NCBI GenBank assembly: GCA_003999685.1
Contig: CP021230.1
Span: forward strand, 558,001-622,000
From: Taiwanofungus camphoratus
Taxonomy: Eukaryota > Basidiomycota > Agaricomycetes > Polyporales > Taiwanofungaceae
Length of the DNA stretch: 64,000 nt
Direction: 5' to 3'
Shown here: in pieces, positions 47,175 through 58,719 of the stretch
Numbering within the stretch: position 1 is the stretch's first letter
Layout: the number at the start of each line of letters is the position of its first letter
Notes under the pieces: model-generated
Told to the model about the DNA's origin: nothing
The model's input: only the letters and a program-made list of their open reading frames with translations
Database searches by the model: none
Translations under genes and position numbers: made by a program

Positions 47175-48766
47175 GGTTCAATGAACTTGCACTTGACACA
47201 AATCAGAAACACAAAGGCTTCACAAATTAAAATTCCTTATTCCATCAATCAACCAATTAATCAATAAGAATAAACCAGCACAGTATATTTGTATGATCAT
47301 CATCATGCTATTACACCAAATAAACAAAAAGAATCCATCAGACATACGCCCTACTCGCTGGAAAGTCCATCGCGCGACTCAAAAGAGCACACAACAAACA
47401 AACCAAACTTCCTCGAGCGCCTCCAAAGAGACGTATGTTCTCAGTGTAACGAGCGAGCGCTGTTGTCATCGACTGGATTTAAAGGATGTGGCATGTGTAA
47501 ACATGCGAGACTCGAGTTAGTACCTATAAAATAGATCCTAGCTGAGTATGTTCTGAGGAAATCAATTAGTTGTTCGGAGGTTTATATCCACAGAGACAAA
47601 TTTAGGGCAGGCAAGAAAGTTGGTCCGTGCGCAATCTCTATATTCCAAGCTATTGCCATCTCTTCAGTGCAAGTCAATGTCGGCCAAGCTTACTTGTGTT
47701 CTAATACATCAAATATTTCATTCGAATTTTCATCCAGGCAGCACCACCAAAATGTGTAGGAATGAAAGATTTCTATTCTCGGCCATCCCTTTCAATTTAC
47801 AAATACTCGCTCTCAGTACCCAAGGACTCGACGTGCACGGGTCGATTACTTATCTCCGCAGACCACGCATGTTGCAATCAAATTTCAAAACACTGATATT
47901 GACATCTTCCTACGGTTCATCAGGGAACACCGATGATAGATTGGGTGAAGCATCGTTGCCCTTGTTGTCTCGCGCACCTGTCGCTATTAGGGGTCCTCGT
48001 CTTGCCACGGTTCTGATATCTGATGATATATCGTGGTCTCGATGACCGGCTGAACCAAGAAAGTCGCGGGATATTGATCAGAAGACGTACCTCCTCGCCT
48101 TCGTCGCGCATTTGCGTGGAACCTGGTATGACCTCTCGTGCAGAGCTGCGAAAGTTGTCAGGGACGATGCACATACTTGCAGGACATGAGTTTCACATCA
48201 ACGTTTCTGTGCATCCTTGTCCGCCTTATTACTTAAGTCAATCATTCTGTTAGCATCCACATTGATAGCGCTCCTACCGAATATATTGGATACTCGATGC
48301 AGTTCAAGTGGGCCTGAGTTGTTTCGTATCATGAATGGTAATGAAAAGCGAGACCCAGGAGATGATACTGTATTTCGTACGCTACATCACTCGCTGAGAA
48401 ACTCATGCATTCTAGTCGTTCTCATCTTTCGTATCGCTGAGAACTGCTTGGGTGTTGATGAGTCACAAGTCTTGGTCAAATTATTCCTGACTATATACAT
48501 ATGGTATGTATATACAAATAACAGTTCACATAGATTCCACAACCTATTTATCTACAGTTGATGTCGTAAGGATCGTAATACACTCATCGTTGACCTACCG
48601 ATACAGGGTATTAACCACGGAGAGCATACAAAGAGACTATTCCAAGGGTGCAAAGGTGTCCCCTGTGAGTGTCGCATGTCGAAACAGAAATGAAAGGAGT
48701 CAAGTGTGCACAGCGTCCTTCCATCGTCCTCAATGGACCACATCATAACATGTCTACGCATGGACG
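47175..48766. other. Long gene-poor stretch
   Basis: About 1.6 kb with only short open frames. One plus-strand stretch near 48220-48560 encodes hydrophobic residues (ILVVLIFRIAENCLG) but has no ATG at its head and no splice partner. A minus-strand segment near 48060-48170 (SAREVIPGSTQMRDEGEE) ends at a good donor site, but no linked exons were found. I make no gene call. Confidence 0.4.
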
Positions 48767-50745
48767 TCACCGTACCTTCTCAATAACATTCTCATCGTTA
48801 ATGTTGTGCCCATGTTGGTTCATCCACCCGTTCGTCGTTCCTTGCGCCGCGCGTTTCGAACGGCGCATCTCTTCACGGATCTCTCTCCGGCGTGCCCGCC
48901 CTTCATGCCATGCTGCTCGGAACTCGCGCCGCCGATCAACCTCTGCCTCTGCCTGCGCACGCGCAGCGTTGTGCTCTGCGAGAAAGTGAGTACGGAGAGT
49001 GAGGAGGCGCAGCTTCTCATGCGAGAGCTGCGATATACCGTGTCAGTGACATGCCCGAAGGCGAGCACTAGAAACGCACAGAAAGTCTCCGCGCAAGATC
49101 GATAAACTTTGCTTCATAAGCGTGCAATTTGTCGACGTGGTCCGCCAGTCGGTGGATTCTTGGCGGATGTCTGCGAACAAGGTCCGCAAATAAATAAAAG
49201 ACGTTCAGATTCCTGAAATGAGAGCTCTTTTCAGTATCCGCATGTCCTCCTACAAAGACACCAGTGTTACTAGCTCACCGGTCAAGAGAGCTTATGATCC
49301 GCCAGTGTCGTGTGAACCAATACTGCTGTGTCTCCAGATCGTCAAGGCCAAGGTGCTCGGGACACTCGTCCAGGGCTTTATGGATGGTACCCAATGAACG
49401 CCGCACAGATTGGCATACAGCCCTGATTGCCTCCGGATCTTTTAACAGGCTACAAGAGCATAACGACTGCGCCATAATGATCGGCTAAATGGCGTACATA
49501 AGTAAGTTGGAAACTCACCAGGGCCGCATCGTCCGCTGCCTCTGCACACTTCTCTATGCGTAATAAGAAGCCATCGATGGTCAAGGCCTCGCGGAAATTC
49601 GGACATAATGGCGAAAGGCGATCCTCTTCCATCGGCACGTTGTCGTACGGCACAGGTGGGAGCGACAAGTGAGGGGGCCGCTGGAGTGGCGGTGGTTCCG
49701 AGGCAGGCGGCCTCGACGCGCCGGGAGTAGTACGTGAGGAGTCAGGATGCACTTCAAATTCGTTCAACGGGCTGTTCTGGAAATGCGCCGATAACGGCGA
49801 GTCTCGTGTGCTGGCTTGTACTTGTTGCGAGAGGGGCAAGATTGAAGGCGCTACCGCGAACTGCGCATCGGAGACGAAAGAGCTAAGGGGCGACCGTGGC
49901 GTGTCGAGTGCGCGGGATACTCTCCTGCTCCACTGCAAAATCTCTAAAGGAAGACTCGTACTCAATGGCTCTTCGGGATAGTCGATTGGAGTCGGTACCG
50001 TCGAATTGCGCACCGCAGACAAGGATGCTGTACCCGGCTGGGGGGTTGACAATTGCGAGCCGGCCTCAGGCGACAGAGGGACATCGGTGAAGTACGCTTG
50101 TGCGAACCGGGAGACAGACGGGCGCATCGCGGACAAGATAGACTGGTGGGGAGAAAGCGCGAGTTGCAGAGGAGGAGGTGCTAGTCTTCGCAACCGACCG
50201 GAGTAGGTCGCTGTGGGCGGCGCAGGCACAGGCGGGTGGCTCATTGTGTCTGGAAGGAGCCCCAGGCCGTTACTCGCTTTGACCTCCGCTTTGGCTTCAT
50301 CGGCAAGGCACAAAGGAGATTGCTGTGCCCTACATCTCTGCACGTCCTCTGAGAGCCATGAGGTCGGGATTGTGAAGTCCATGTCGAATGCAGGAGGAAG
50401 AGGAGACGAATTCATTGGTAGATTCGCGATGGGCGACAGGGGGAGACTCTTGGCATATGACGAAGATGCTTTGCTAGGGCAGTGCATACGGTCGAGCTTA
50501 GCATAGGTCTTGTTTGCAGGCAGTGTGACATTTGACTGAATGTCGAGGATCTCTTTGAGCCACCCTTGCGATTCGCATAGTGTTGCTTCGCTGGTAGAAT
50601 GCTCAGTGGTCGACACAGATGAACAGGACTGCGTGCGGAGGGGGTTAAGTTCCCAGTAGGAACGGGTCTCCACGGTAGTGGCAGAAGTAGAAGTGCTAGG
50701 GGAAGGCGCGGGTCGAGTCATTACCTCGGGAATTCGGCTTGCCAT
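48767..50745 (-). CDS. Ser/Pro-rich protein with basic helical C-terminus, function unknown
   Basis: Starts MASRIPEVMTRPAPSPSTST at 50745. The first exon (to about 49519) encodes ~410 residues that are Ser-, Pro- and Leu-rich and disordered, with many SP/TP sites (SLPLSPIANLPMNSSPLPPA; LDTPRSPLSSF). It ends in a helical stretch, PNFREALTIDGFLLRIEKCA. Three or four downstream exons are mainly helical: DPEAIRAVCQSVRRSLGTIH, HLGLDDLETQQYWFTRHWRI, RLADHVDKLHAYEAKFIDLA and a strongly charged coiled coil (AEAEVDRRREFRAAWHEGRA, RRREIREEMRRSKRAAQGTT). The stop used is at 48767. No known domain recognised. The many SP/TP sites suggest phosphorylation, for example by a cyclin-dependent kinase or MAPK; this is inference. 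Confidence 0.6.
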
Positions 50746-51844
50746 TATAGGGAGGGGTAAGATGTGTGATGCAGCACAGCTCCTAAGAAGAACGAGCTAG
50801 GAAGGTCCAGGATTAGCGCACAGCGCGAATGGCGGCCCTGCCATTACTGCAACAGCTGTGATATAGAGCGGATTGTAGGTCCATGGCGGTCCATGTCAAC
50901 GCAAGGTGATACAGGCACTGTGGGGAAGATAAAAACTCATCGTTAAGGACAACAAGACCTGAGCAAGCGCGCCAGCGCGGGCAAGAAAATACAATACCCA
51001 TCGCAGGATTACAAGCATCAGCTAAGCGGGCTAGCGCGACGGATTTGGCGAAGTCTGGACTTGTCCTTGTTCTGAGCTGTCAGTATTATTTAATCTGCAT
51101 ACACATAATGTTGCATCTCAGGAACGAGTTCAGTAACTTCTGTTATATGGGACAACCTGACAAGGGGATCAAGGGTGCCATGTCAGTACGTGATGAGAAT
51201 AAGATTCCACTGGCTCACCTGCACTGGAGTTGATTGGCGCTCACCTACTGGCGCGACTCACTCCTTCAAGTTGAAGCTGTGTACACATATTGTTAGTAAA
51301 GCGACTAAATCTCCTCCCCTCCGCGGCGCAAAGCAAATATGTTTAAGAAGGCCACATGCGAGGACTTAGAAATATCAGACTAACGTCTCATGTAGTTTTA
51401 TTTACTGTAACTTAGATCGCAGCGGGCGCCTTTTTATCACTACTAAACGATCACCGTGACATACTTATTCACAGAATGCGACCAAGCTGGTGAGATTGCA
51501 CAATTCACTGTTGGATGATTCGACAGGCGGCCTTCGAAGTACACAAACTTCGGACCTTCAAGCTTCAAGCTTGAGGAGCGTTGGTGCAAACGCCGTCAAG
51601 TGCGACCGGGATGCATAACCACTCAACAGATCGCACTGAATGTGCTCCATAGAGCCTCACGATGTGTTCGGCCTCAAACATGATCATTCATGCGGCAGTA
51701 TAGATGGACCTAGCACCTGGTAATCGATTTGTGGATTACTACATAGTTACAAGTGGGTATCTCTGACAGCTCACGACATCTCGAAAGAATAGGCAGATAT
51801 CAAATTAACGAACGAAGATTGTTTCATATCATCAAGACCTAGAT
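50746..51844. other. Intergenic region
   Basis: About 1.1 kb separating the Ser/Pro-rich gene from the 3' end of the triplicated secreted-protein gene. No coding or RNA gene seen. A short palindromic stretch with the AAGCTT motif twice lies at about 51558-51575; it looks incidental. Confidence 0.45.
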
Positions 51845-53726
51845 TCAGGAGGACTCAGCTTCGATGGCTTTCTGCTGTGCAGAGAATGTCGTCGCTGCGA
51901 CGGGGCAGCCAACGCCTGTGCCGTTCAGGTTCTGCAGCGTCACGGTTGCCGCGTTCAAGCGTGCGAGTTGTGACGCGGTCGAGTTGTCCGAGGGGAACGT
52001 GAGCTTCACTGACGGGTTATTGAGCACAAAGCCGGCCGCGACGTTCGCGCTCAGCTCCTGAGACAATGGTCAGCGGCAATCGACAATGGGTGAAGCTTGC
52101 ACCCACTTGAATGAAGGAGTCCCTGTTGGGAGGGCACTGACATGGGATCAAGATCGGCTGGCCGTTTGCACCTGATAACCAACGGAATCAGCTACTGCAC
52201 CCAAAGAAAAGGTGAGTTGAGACAAACCATTGATGCCGTCGCAATTGCTGGAGAAAATACGAGTCAGAACAACGAAATGTCCAAGTAGCTCTCATACGTA
52301 CCCCGTGCCATCCGGATTTACACCGGCTTGAACACCGAACTGGGGTACAAGATCAGGGTCAACGCCGCTGGTAGAATTGGACGCAGTGGTCGATGCGGCA
52401 TCGCCAGAGGAAGACGTGGGACTAGCTGATGCCGCACTAGAAGACGACGCCGCAATCGCTGCCTGGGTCGTCGGCACTACCGAGGACGATGAAGTTTCAG
52501 CTGCAATCGCCTTCTGTTGTGCGACAAATGTAGTGGAGGAGGCGGGACAGCCAACACCAGTACCGTTGAGATTTTGTAGAGTGACAAGCGCAGCATTGAT
52601 GCGGGCGAGTTGGGACGCCGTCGAGTTATCGGAAGGGAAAGTAAGTTGAACGCTGGGGTTCTCAATTACATGACCTGCAGCGACGTTCGCGCTTAATTTC
52701 TGTCGTTTGAATGTGATTATAAGAACGTCTCTCTCAGGTGTTAAAAGGTGTACCTCGATAAAGGTAACTCTGTCCGGGGGGCACTGGCATGGAATCAAAA
52801 TGGGTTGACCATTGGACCCTGAGGGAGATCATAAACGTAAGAACACTGGATAATTTTGAGGTACATACCATTAATGCCGTTGCAATTTCTTTAAGTTCAT
52901 TTATTGTAAGCAGCACCATTGAGATGATAGGAATCTTACCCCGTGCCATCCGGATTCACTCCAGCCTGGACACCGAACTGAGGAACAAGATTGGGGTCAA
53001 CACCACTAGACGCCGACGATGCAGCAGTAGAGGTTGAGGTCGCAGAAGCGACAGCTGCCACAGACGAAACAGCAGTGGTGGCTGCCGGAGTGGCAGCAGA
53101 CGGCGAGGAACTTTCTGCGGCGATCGCCTTCTGCTGGGCAACAAAGGTGGTAGATGATGCGGGACAGCCTACTCCGGTACCATTAAGGTTCTGGAGAGTG
53201 ACGAGACAAGCATCAATACGAGCAAGTTGTGAGGCCGTCGAATTATCCGACGGGAATGTGAGTTGCACGCTAGGATTCTCGATCACGTGACCTGAAGCGA
53301 CATTCGCATTCAATTTCTACGTCGGGAAGTACAACGCGTTGAGGAATGATTAGAGTACCGCAAGATGAATGCCAATAGTACCTCAATGAATGTGTTCCTG
53401 TCCGGAGGGCACTGGCAAGGAATAAGAATTGGTTGTCCATTGGCACCTACATACCACATGAGTATCCCGGACCGTATCACCGTATTAGATAAATGTGTAC
53501 TGACCGTCAATCCCATCGCAATTGCTGTTTTACAAAAGGTTAAGCCAGTGCTTTATCGCAGAGAATAATCATAACCGTAGACAACCCACCCAGTTCCGTC
53601 GGGATTGACACCAGCTTGCACCCCGAACTCGGGCACCAAATTGGGATCGACATCTCTCTTGACAGGCCGAGACGAGACGGCCACAAGAACAGCTGCAGCG
53701 GAAAGGAGGACAGTAGTGAACTTCAT
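51845..53726 (-). CDS. Secreted protein with three tandem Cys-containing repeats
   Basis: Begins with a signal peptide (MKFTTVLLSAAAVLVAVSSR) followed by PVKRDVDPNLVP, whose dibasic KR is a likely Kex2 site. Three copies of a module follow, each made of the same pieces. These are VDPNLVPQFGVQAGVNPDGT; NCDGING or a close variant, encoded by a 20-nt microexon; NGQPILIPCQCPPDRxxFIE; and an exon with NVAAGHVIENPSVQLTFPSD, NSTASQLARI, TLQNLNGTGVGCPASSTTF and AQQKAIAAE. Ser/Ala/Thr-rich linkers (about 40-50 residues) join the copies; the last copy ends at AIEAESS. Microexons lie at 53505-53524, 52869-52888 and 52228-52247. Each module has conserved Cys and an NGT glycosylation sequon. Modules of this kind occur in small secreted proteins of Agaricomycetes; their function is unknown. 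Confidence 0.8.
51850..53600 (-). repeat. Three-copy ~640-bp tandem DNA repeat (exon-intron cassette)
   Basis: Equivalent microexon positions are 53505, 52869 and 52228, giving periods of 636 and 641 bp. Exon sequences, splice phases and exon order are shared among the three copies, while introns and the Ser/Ala linkers have diverged. This indicates tandem duplication of whole genomic cassettes within one gene. Confidence 0.75.
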
Positions 53727-53894
53727 CTTCGGAATCAAGTCAAAGACAGAGAGGGCACGGCAGCTAAAGAAGGTATTGAAAAGGAAGGATAATGCTGCGT
53801 CTAGCGCCTGGCGAAGTGACACGTCCGGCGTAAGGAAAGGAGAAAGAGAGCTGTCGAGAGTTGAAAAGAAAGGTCAGGTAGAGGACAACCATCT

Positions 53895-53904
53895 CTCTTT
53901 ATAG
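53895..53904 (-). promoter_or_regulatory. Probable TATA box of the secreted-protein gene
   Basis: CTATAAAGAG on the minus strand, about 170 bp upstream of the ATG at 53726. The element and distance fit a regulated, highly expressed secreted-protein gene. Inferred from motif only. Confidence 0.42.
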
Positions 53905-54767
53905 CGAAAGTGAGCGCTGAAGCCGAACTTTGGACAAAGCTTCCAATAGCAAGACCATGCGTGCCTGCCCAAGAACCATGTGATACAAGTTCAAAAGAAG
54001 TATTTTATCTGACTCGGTTGCCAAGTCAATACTACCAATGGTTGCTATCACTACTGTTACTTATCAAATAGACTCGTCAATAAGCAAGTATATAACGGCC
54101 GTTGAGGGCTAATATGAAGATCGATTCTTCCTAGTGCCATTTCATTTCAAACGTAGCGTCATGAGTAGGACGGAGCCACTGTTTCGAGGGTTGCAGTGCT
54201 ATGCCTGAGTGTTAGGAGGAGGGCAGGGGTAATCAAAACTAGTAGGCGGTTAAACGCGGTTTTGAGGCTCGTGGTGAACAGGCTGTCGATAAACATGGAA
54301 GAAACTCGCCTGACAATCAATTTGCTTACACAATTCATGTTCAGTCTTCAGGCCTTTCAGGCTACCAAAATTGCAGATGTTCATAGACAAAATCTCGACT
54401 GATTCATCTTCTAGAGGAATATGAAAAAAAACCAAATCACAATTTAGAAGACTATACTCAGGTATATCATACTCATGACCAATGATACTTACGATGAGCC
54501 TTTCGACTATCATTAAAATACGTAGGTAACTGCGACCAAATATCGCCTTGATTAAGACCGAATATCTCTGGTCCTTTTAACACCGTCGGTCAATTCTTAT
54601 CCAACTCCTTAGGCTACAGTACTTACTCATAGACGCCGAGGTTGGATGCCGGTATCACGTGACGAGTGCACACTCGTTGTGGCAGCTCTCGCGCAAACAC
54701 CAACCCGACAGTCGAATCGCATTCCCGTCAACCCCAGTTCGACGATTCATTATCCCTCTTTTTTCCT
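53905..54767. other. Intergenic divergent promoter region
   Basis: About 860 bp between the divergent secreted-protein and CWC15 genes. The CWC15-proximal 50 bp are pyrimidine-rich (TATCCCTCTTTTTTCCT just before the ATG). No other gene or repeat recognised. Confidence 0.45.
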
Positions 54768-55775
54768 ATGTCTACAGCTCACAGACCAACATGGGATCCT
54801 GCGCAAGCCAAGGATGTGAAAGGCGGCTCTCGCCAGTTCTCTGTGCGGGACATGGCCGCCCATACCAAGCTCAAATTCCGGTAAGTCATTTATCGGTCGT
54901 GGAGTTTACCATCCTGCTGAGCACGTGTTTGTCCAGTCAACCAGGGCAGACATCTGCTGCAGACGTAGCAAAGCGGGACCTACGAGCTGAGCTTATGGCA
55001 GCAGAACAGGAGGCAAGAGAGAAGAAGCGCAAGGCGGAAGGCAAACCCCCACTAGCAGTGGAAAATGGGAATCCAACCTCTGCAGGTCAGGACGAGGAGA
55101 CGAACAAGCGCAGGAAGCTGCTTCAAGAGGCTCTGGAACTCGACAAAGATGAGGATGAGGATGCAAGTGAGACAAGTGAGAAGGAGGGAGAGGACAACGA
55201 CGACGAAGAAGAGTACGTGTGTTCACATAATTGATTCAAAATCTTCACGCTGAATGACGGAACGTTACATCTTGGGCAGGGATGAGGACGAAGACGATGA
55301 AGAAGACGATACCGCGGAATTACTGCGTGAATTGGAGAAGATCAAGCGCGAACGGGCGGAAGAGAAAGAGCGTCAGGAACGCGAGCAGTCTGCATCGGCC
55401 ACTGCAGAACGAGAGGCAGAAATTGCAACGGCCAATCCGCTGTTAAATTTAGCGGCTGCACTGGGACAGAATCCAAATGGGGTGAATACGACCGTACCAG
55501 GAACGTTCGCAGTCAAGAGGCGGTGGGATGATGGTGCGCCTTGTCCTGCCCGTGTGGTCTAGTCCCCTGTAACTAATAACATTGTCCTAGATTTGATATT
55601 TAAGAACCAGGCAGTCAACAGTAGAGATAAGGACAAGGCATCAGGGCAGTTCGTGAACGATTTGCTGCGGACAGAATTCCACAAGTGCGTTTCGCTCGTA
55701 TTGATCCATTACCTCCTTATGCTCACTGTTGCCGTAGAAAATTTATGGCCAAGTTTATCAAGGTGTGTAGTCATA
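54768..55775 (+). CDS. CWC15: Pre-mRNA-splicing factor CWC15
   Basis: Component of the Prp19-associated (NTC-related) spliceosome complex in the nucleus. Exons: 54768-54880, 54937-55212, 55280-55533, 55591-55684 and a short last exon from about 55740. The conserved N-terminus is MSTAHRPTWDPAQAKDVKGG, then RQFSVRDMAAHTKLKFRQPG and RDLRAELMAAEQEA. The middle is charged, with a run of Asp/Glu (DEDEDDEEDDTAELLRELEK) and a coiled coil (KRERAEEKERQEREQ). The C-terminal signature reads RRWDDDLIFKNQA, then FVNDLLRTEFHKKFMAKFIK. All family blocks are present in order. The exact stop after FIK depends on whether a last tiny intron is removed, so the end is approximate. Confidence 0.93.
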
Positions 55776-56512
55776 CTTCTGGATACGATGAATTCGGCTG
55801 ACAAATGCACTCGCCTAGTGATAACGTTATGCTGTTATATATTGCATCTGTTCTTTCACTTTGTATAATGGGGCTCACACAATGTCCGAGTACTCGTCTG
55901 TCATGCTTACTTCCCGTCGCGTGACTTTGTACCTTGACCACCAGTGTTTCAGCAGGTGGGTCTGTACTGGAAAGTTCCTCAGCGGCACAAGGTACCAAAT
56001 GGCCGCCTTCAGCAAATCTCCCATGATACTGCACTTTAAAGTTTAAAGCATGCCATTGGTGGACCTTAGTGCCGTGATATATCAATCAAGGCCACGCCTT
56101 ACATGTAGAACATCATTTCAAGGAGTGTTCCTGCTTCATGATCCCCAATGACATCTGGGTACTCCTATCTTTTGCTGACGTCCTAAGTATGTGTATGCAC
56201 GTCTTCCAACCGCCAGAGCTTGGAATTACACGCTTGACCAGGTACATTTTCGAGTGCTTTACATGGTGATTAGGTTTCAAGAAATATCATCTTATCTCAG
56301 TGCTCATGCTATCGGCCAATTTGATTTGCAGTCCACTTCTGTTTATTGGATATCAGGCATGTACGAAGTGGCATCGTACACTGTGTATAAAGAATTAATT
56401 GAATGATACATAAGTTGCGTCGCGCGGACAAGATATGAGTACACATAGAAGTACAAATCCATAAACATAAGCTGTCCATCCGTTCCGAATCATACAATAC
56501 GAATTCTTCTTC
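55776..56512. other. Intergenic region between convergent genes
   Basis: About 740 bp, AT-rich, between the 3' ends of CWC15 and the Moco-sulfurase-like gene. Only short unlinked open frames; no RNA gene or repeat noted. Confidence 0.45.
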
Positions 56513-58719
56513 TCACATCGCCTCACCCCTTTTTGATCCGAGCCACTCTTCCCACATTGTACCTCGCGCATTTGTGCTTCCTATCGTCCCGGCGAACTGG
56601 ACGACGCGCCACACATCGCGGAAGTCACTTGCTAGTCCTAGGCTAATGCGCACGACGCCGAGCTCGTGGCCCATATGCTGCTCGAACGCGGGCAGTGTCG
56701 CATCTGGTGGGAGCGCCGCCATCGCAGAACGAAGTCCCAGGATGGACGCGGCTCCGCCGGGATTGCACATACATCCCGTCCGTAGAGAGATGTTTTGACT
56801 TGACGCCGCGTACTCGACAAAGGAGTTCGGTATCATCTCACCAGAGGGCTGCAAATAGTAAAAAACAATCAGCCGTTGTTCCAAATCAAATGTATCATTC
56901 ATCTTACGAATATGAAGATTAGTGAGACAACAGACCCGGTGTCTGACTGCTCTCCAACAGCTCTCAGATACCGAGTTGGTATTCGAGAGAGAATGCGCAC
57001 AACTGGCGTGCCTGTTGTGTCGTGCTGGAGATTTGACAGTGATGAGATGAGATAATGCATGAGGGTCGATAGGCGGAGTGGTAGGAAGGGGAGGTACGCT
57101 GAAAGGAAACGGAGCCCGTCTGTTATCGCCGGCAAGTTTAAATAATTTATTGTTCCATCCTGGCAAAATCAATCGTGAGTGATAACATAAAATTCCTGCA
57201 TCAGCTGTCTGCTCACCTCAAATCGTTCATGCAGCTCCGACGTCATTGTGACGATCGTGCCAGGCGCTTGAACGACATCCACGGTCCCTCCGGCAAACCA
57301 TGGCCTCTCGAGCCGCGCTAAGAACTCTTCCTTTACGACGAGCGCTCCTACTCCGGTCGGGAAGCCAAACATTTTGTAGAAGCTGATAGCCATCGCATCA
57401 ACAGGTGTCTCTGTAAGGGAGAAGACGGACGTTGGGGCGAGAGCCGCGGCGTCAAGGAGAGTGTAGTATCCTTGCGAAGCAGCATACTTGATGAGGGATA
57501 GTGGGTTTTTGGAATTCGAAATGTTGGACTGGCCCGTCAGTGCGAAGAGGCTAGGCATGGAGCCTTTATTTTTGGGACGATTCCGCATTAAGATCATCTA
57601 TCATGCGCAGTCAGTAAGCAATTGAATAGCTGATTCACTACACAAAATTTAGATTACTTTGGCATCAGAGACCTCTAGTCCTCCGTGGCTTGTGGACTCG
57701 ATATAGCACACGTGTGCACCACGCTGTAGTGCAAACTGCCGGATGCCATGCACGCTATTGTGTGAGTCGGCGCCGAGGACGAAAGCACTCTCCTTTACAA
57801 ATGGAAAGGATTCGCCGACGAGCTTGAGGGCACCAGTCGCATTGGCGGTGAATACGACAGTATAACCTGGAGGGGCGCGGAAGAATGAAAGAACCGCCTG
57901 GCGTGCCTCACTTGCACACGCCGCGGACAACTTTGATCTGCGAGAGTATATGGAGATAGGTCAGCCAGCGGAATAGAAGAATATCAAAAGTGATGACGAT
58001 GAGGGCGGAGATCTGGGCGAATCAACTCGAATTGGGCAGTTCAGAGGACCTCTCTGTCACCAGAGTTCCTTTGGTGAACGTCCGAAGAAATATCGCCCAG
58101 ATTCGAGATCATGTGAACAAAAAAGGAAATGTTCTCAGATCTCATGAAGCTGTGATTGCTGGCCTCGAGAAAGCCCGATCGAGCGTTCACGCTCATCGCA
58201 GTAGATCCTGAGCTGAGGAAAATAATACACGTACGAATTGCTGACTGAATGTGTGTTTCCGAGGATATTGCGGTGGAGAAAGCCGGTGTGCACGCGTATT
58301 AGGCTTTCCGGGTACAGCGAGCCGCCCATGTAGTCGACGTAAGTCTCGCCCGAGCGGTCGAGCCTTGCGAAATCGCTCCGCCGGAGAGCATCAAGAATCC
58401 AAGTCAGCTGATATTCGGGGTACTCTTTCAGGAAAGCCTTGTAAGCCGCCGAAGCACTGTCTTCGAGAATATCGACTGCTGAGGCCGAGTACGCATACAA
58501 GGGGGGCGGATCAAAGCTACGCTTCTCGTTGTGATCACGGTCGCTGGCAGCGGTGCTGGATCCTTCATGAGAGCCACAATAGCTTTCAGCAGAACTGGGA
58601 GAGGTACAGCCAAGAGTCAAGACAGAAAGTTTGGCATGAGATCGCTTGCGCACAGGCATAGGTCTACCATTGCTGGTGTGAGAGTACAGTTCCAAAGCAG
58701 AGGAGTGAGTGTTGCCCAT
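56513..58719 (-). CDS. Molybdenum cofactor sulfurase-like PLP enzyme (class V aminotransferase fold)
   Basis: PLP-dependent cysteine desulfurase-like protein. Start MGNTHSSALELYSHTSNGRP at 58719. A ~75-residue Ser-rich leader precedes the enzyme domain: AFLKEYPEYQLTWILDALRR, RSGETYVDYMGGSLYPESLI, RNILGNTHSVSNS, EARQAVLSFFRAPPGYTVVF, ANATGALKLVGESFPF and GADSHNSVHGIRQFAL. SLFALTGQSNISNSKNP and the PLP-lysine region AMAISFYKMFGFPTGVGALV follow. Near the C-terminus, ISLRTGCMCNPGGA matches the conserved Cys loop of Moco sulfurases. The product ends GSKRGEAM at 56513 without a MOSC domain. It therefore resembles only the N-terminal desulfurase part of MOCOS/HxB, and could be a stand-alone sulfurtransferase acting on another acceptor. 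Confidence 0.82.

Noticed and set aside
48217-48561. Plus-strand hydrophobic frame of 114 codons
   Set aside because: No ATG start and no splice partner; AT-rich sequence readily encodes hydrophobic residues by chance.
49896-50506. Plus-strand open frames inside the Ser/Pro-rich gene
   Set aside because: Short shadows of the 431-codon minus-strand frame, without motifs.
51555-51580. Repeated AAGCTT palindrome
   Set aside because: Very short and isolated; no arms, spacing or neighbouring gene suggest function.
53605-53904. Plus-strand frame of 99 codons over the signal-peptide exon of the secreted-protein gene
   Set aside because: Antisense to a well-supported signal peptide and repeat module, and its head is the complement of that exon.
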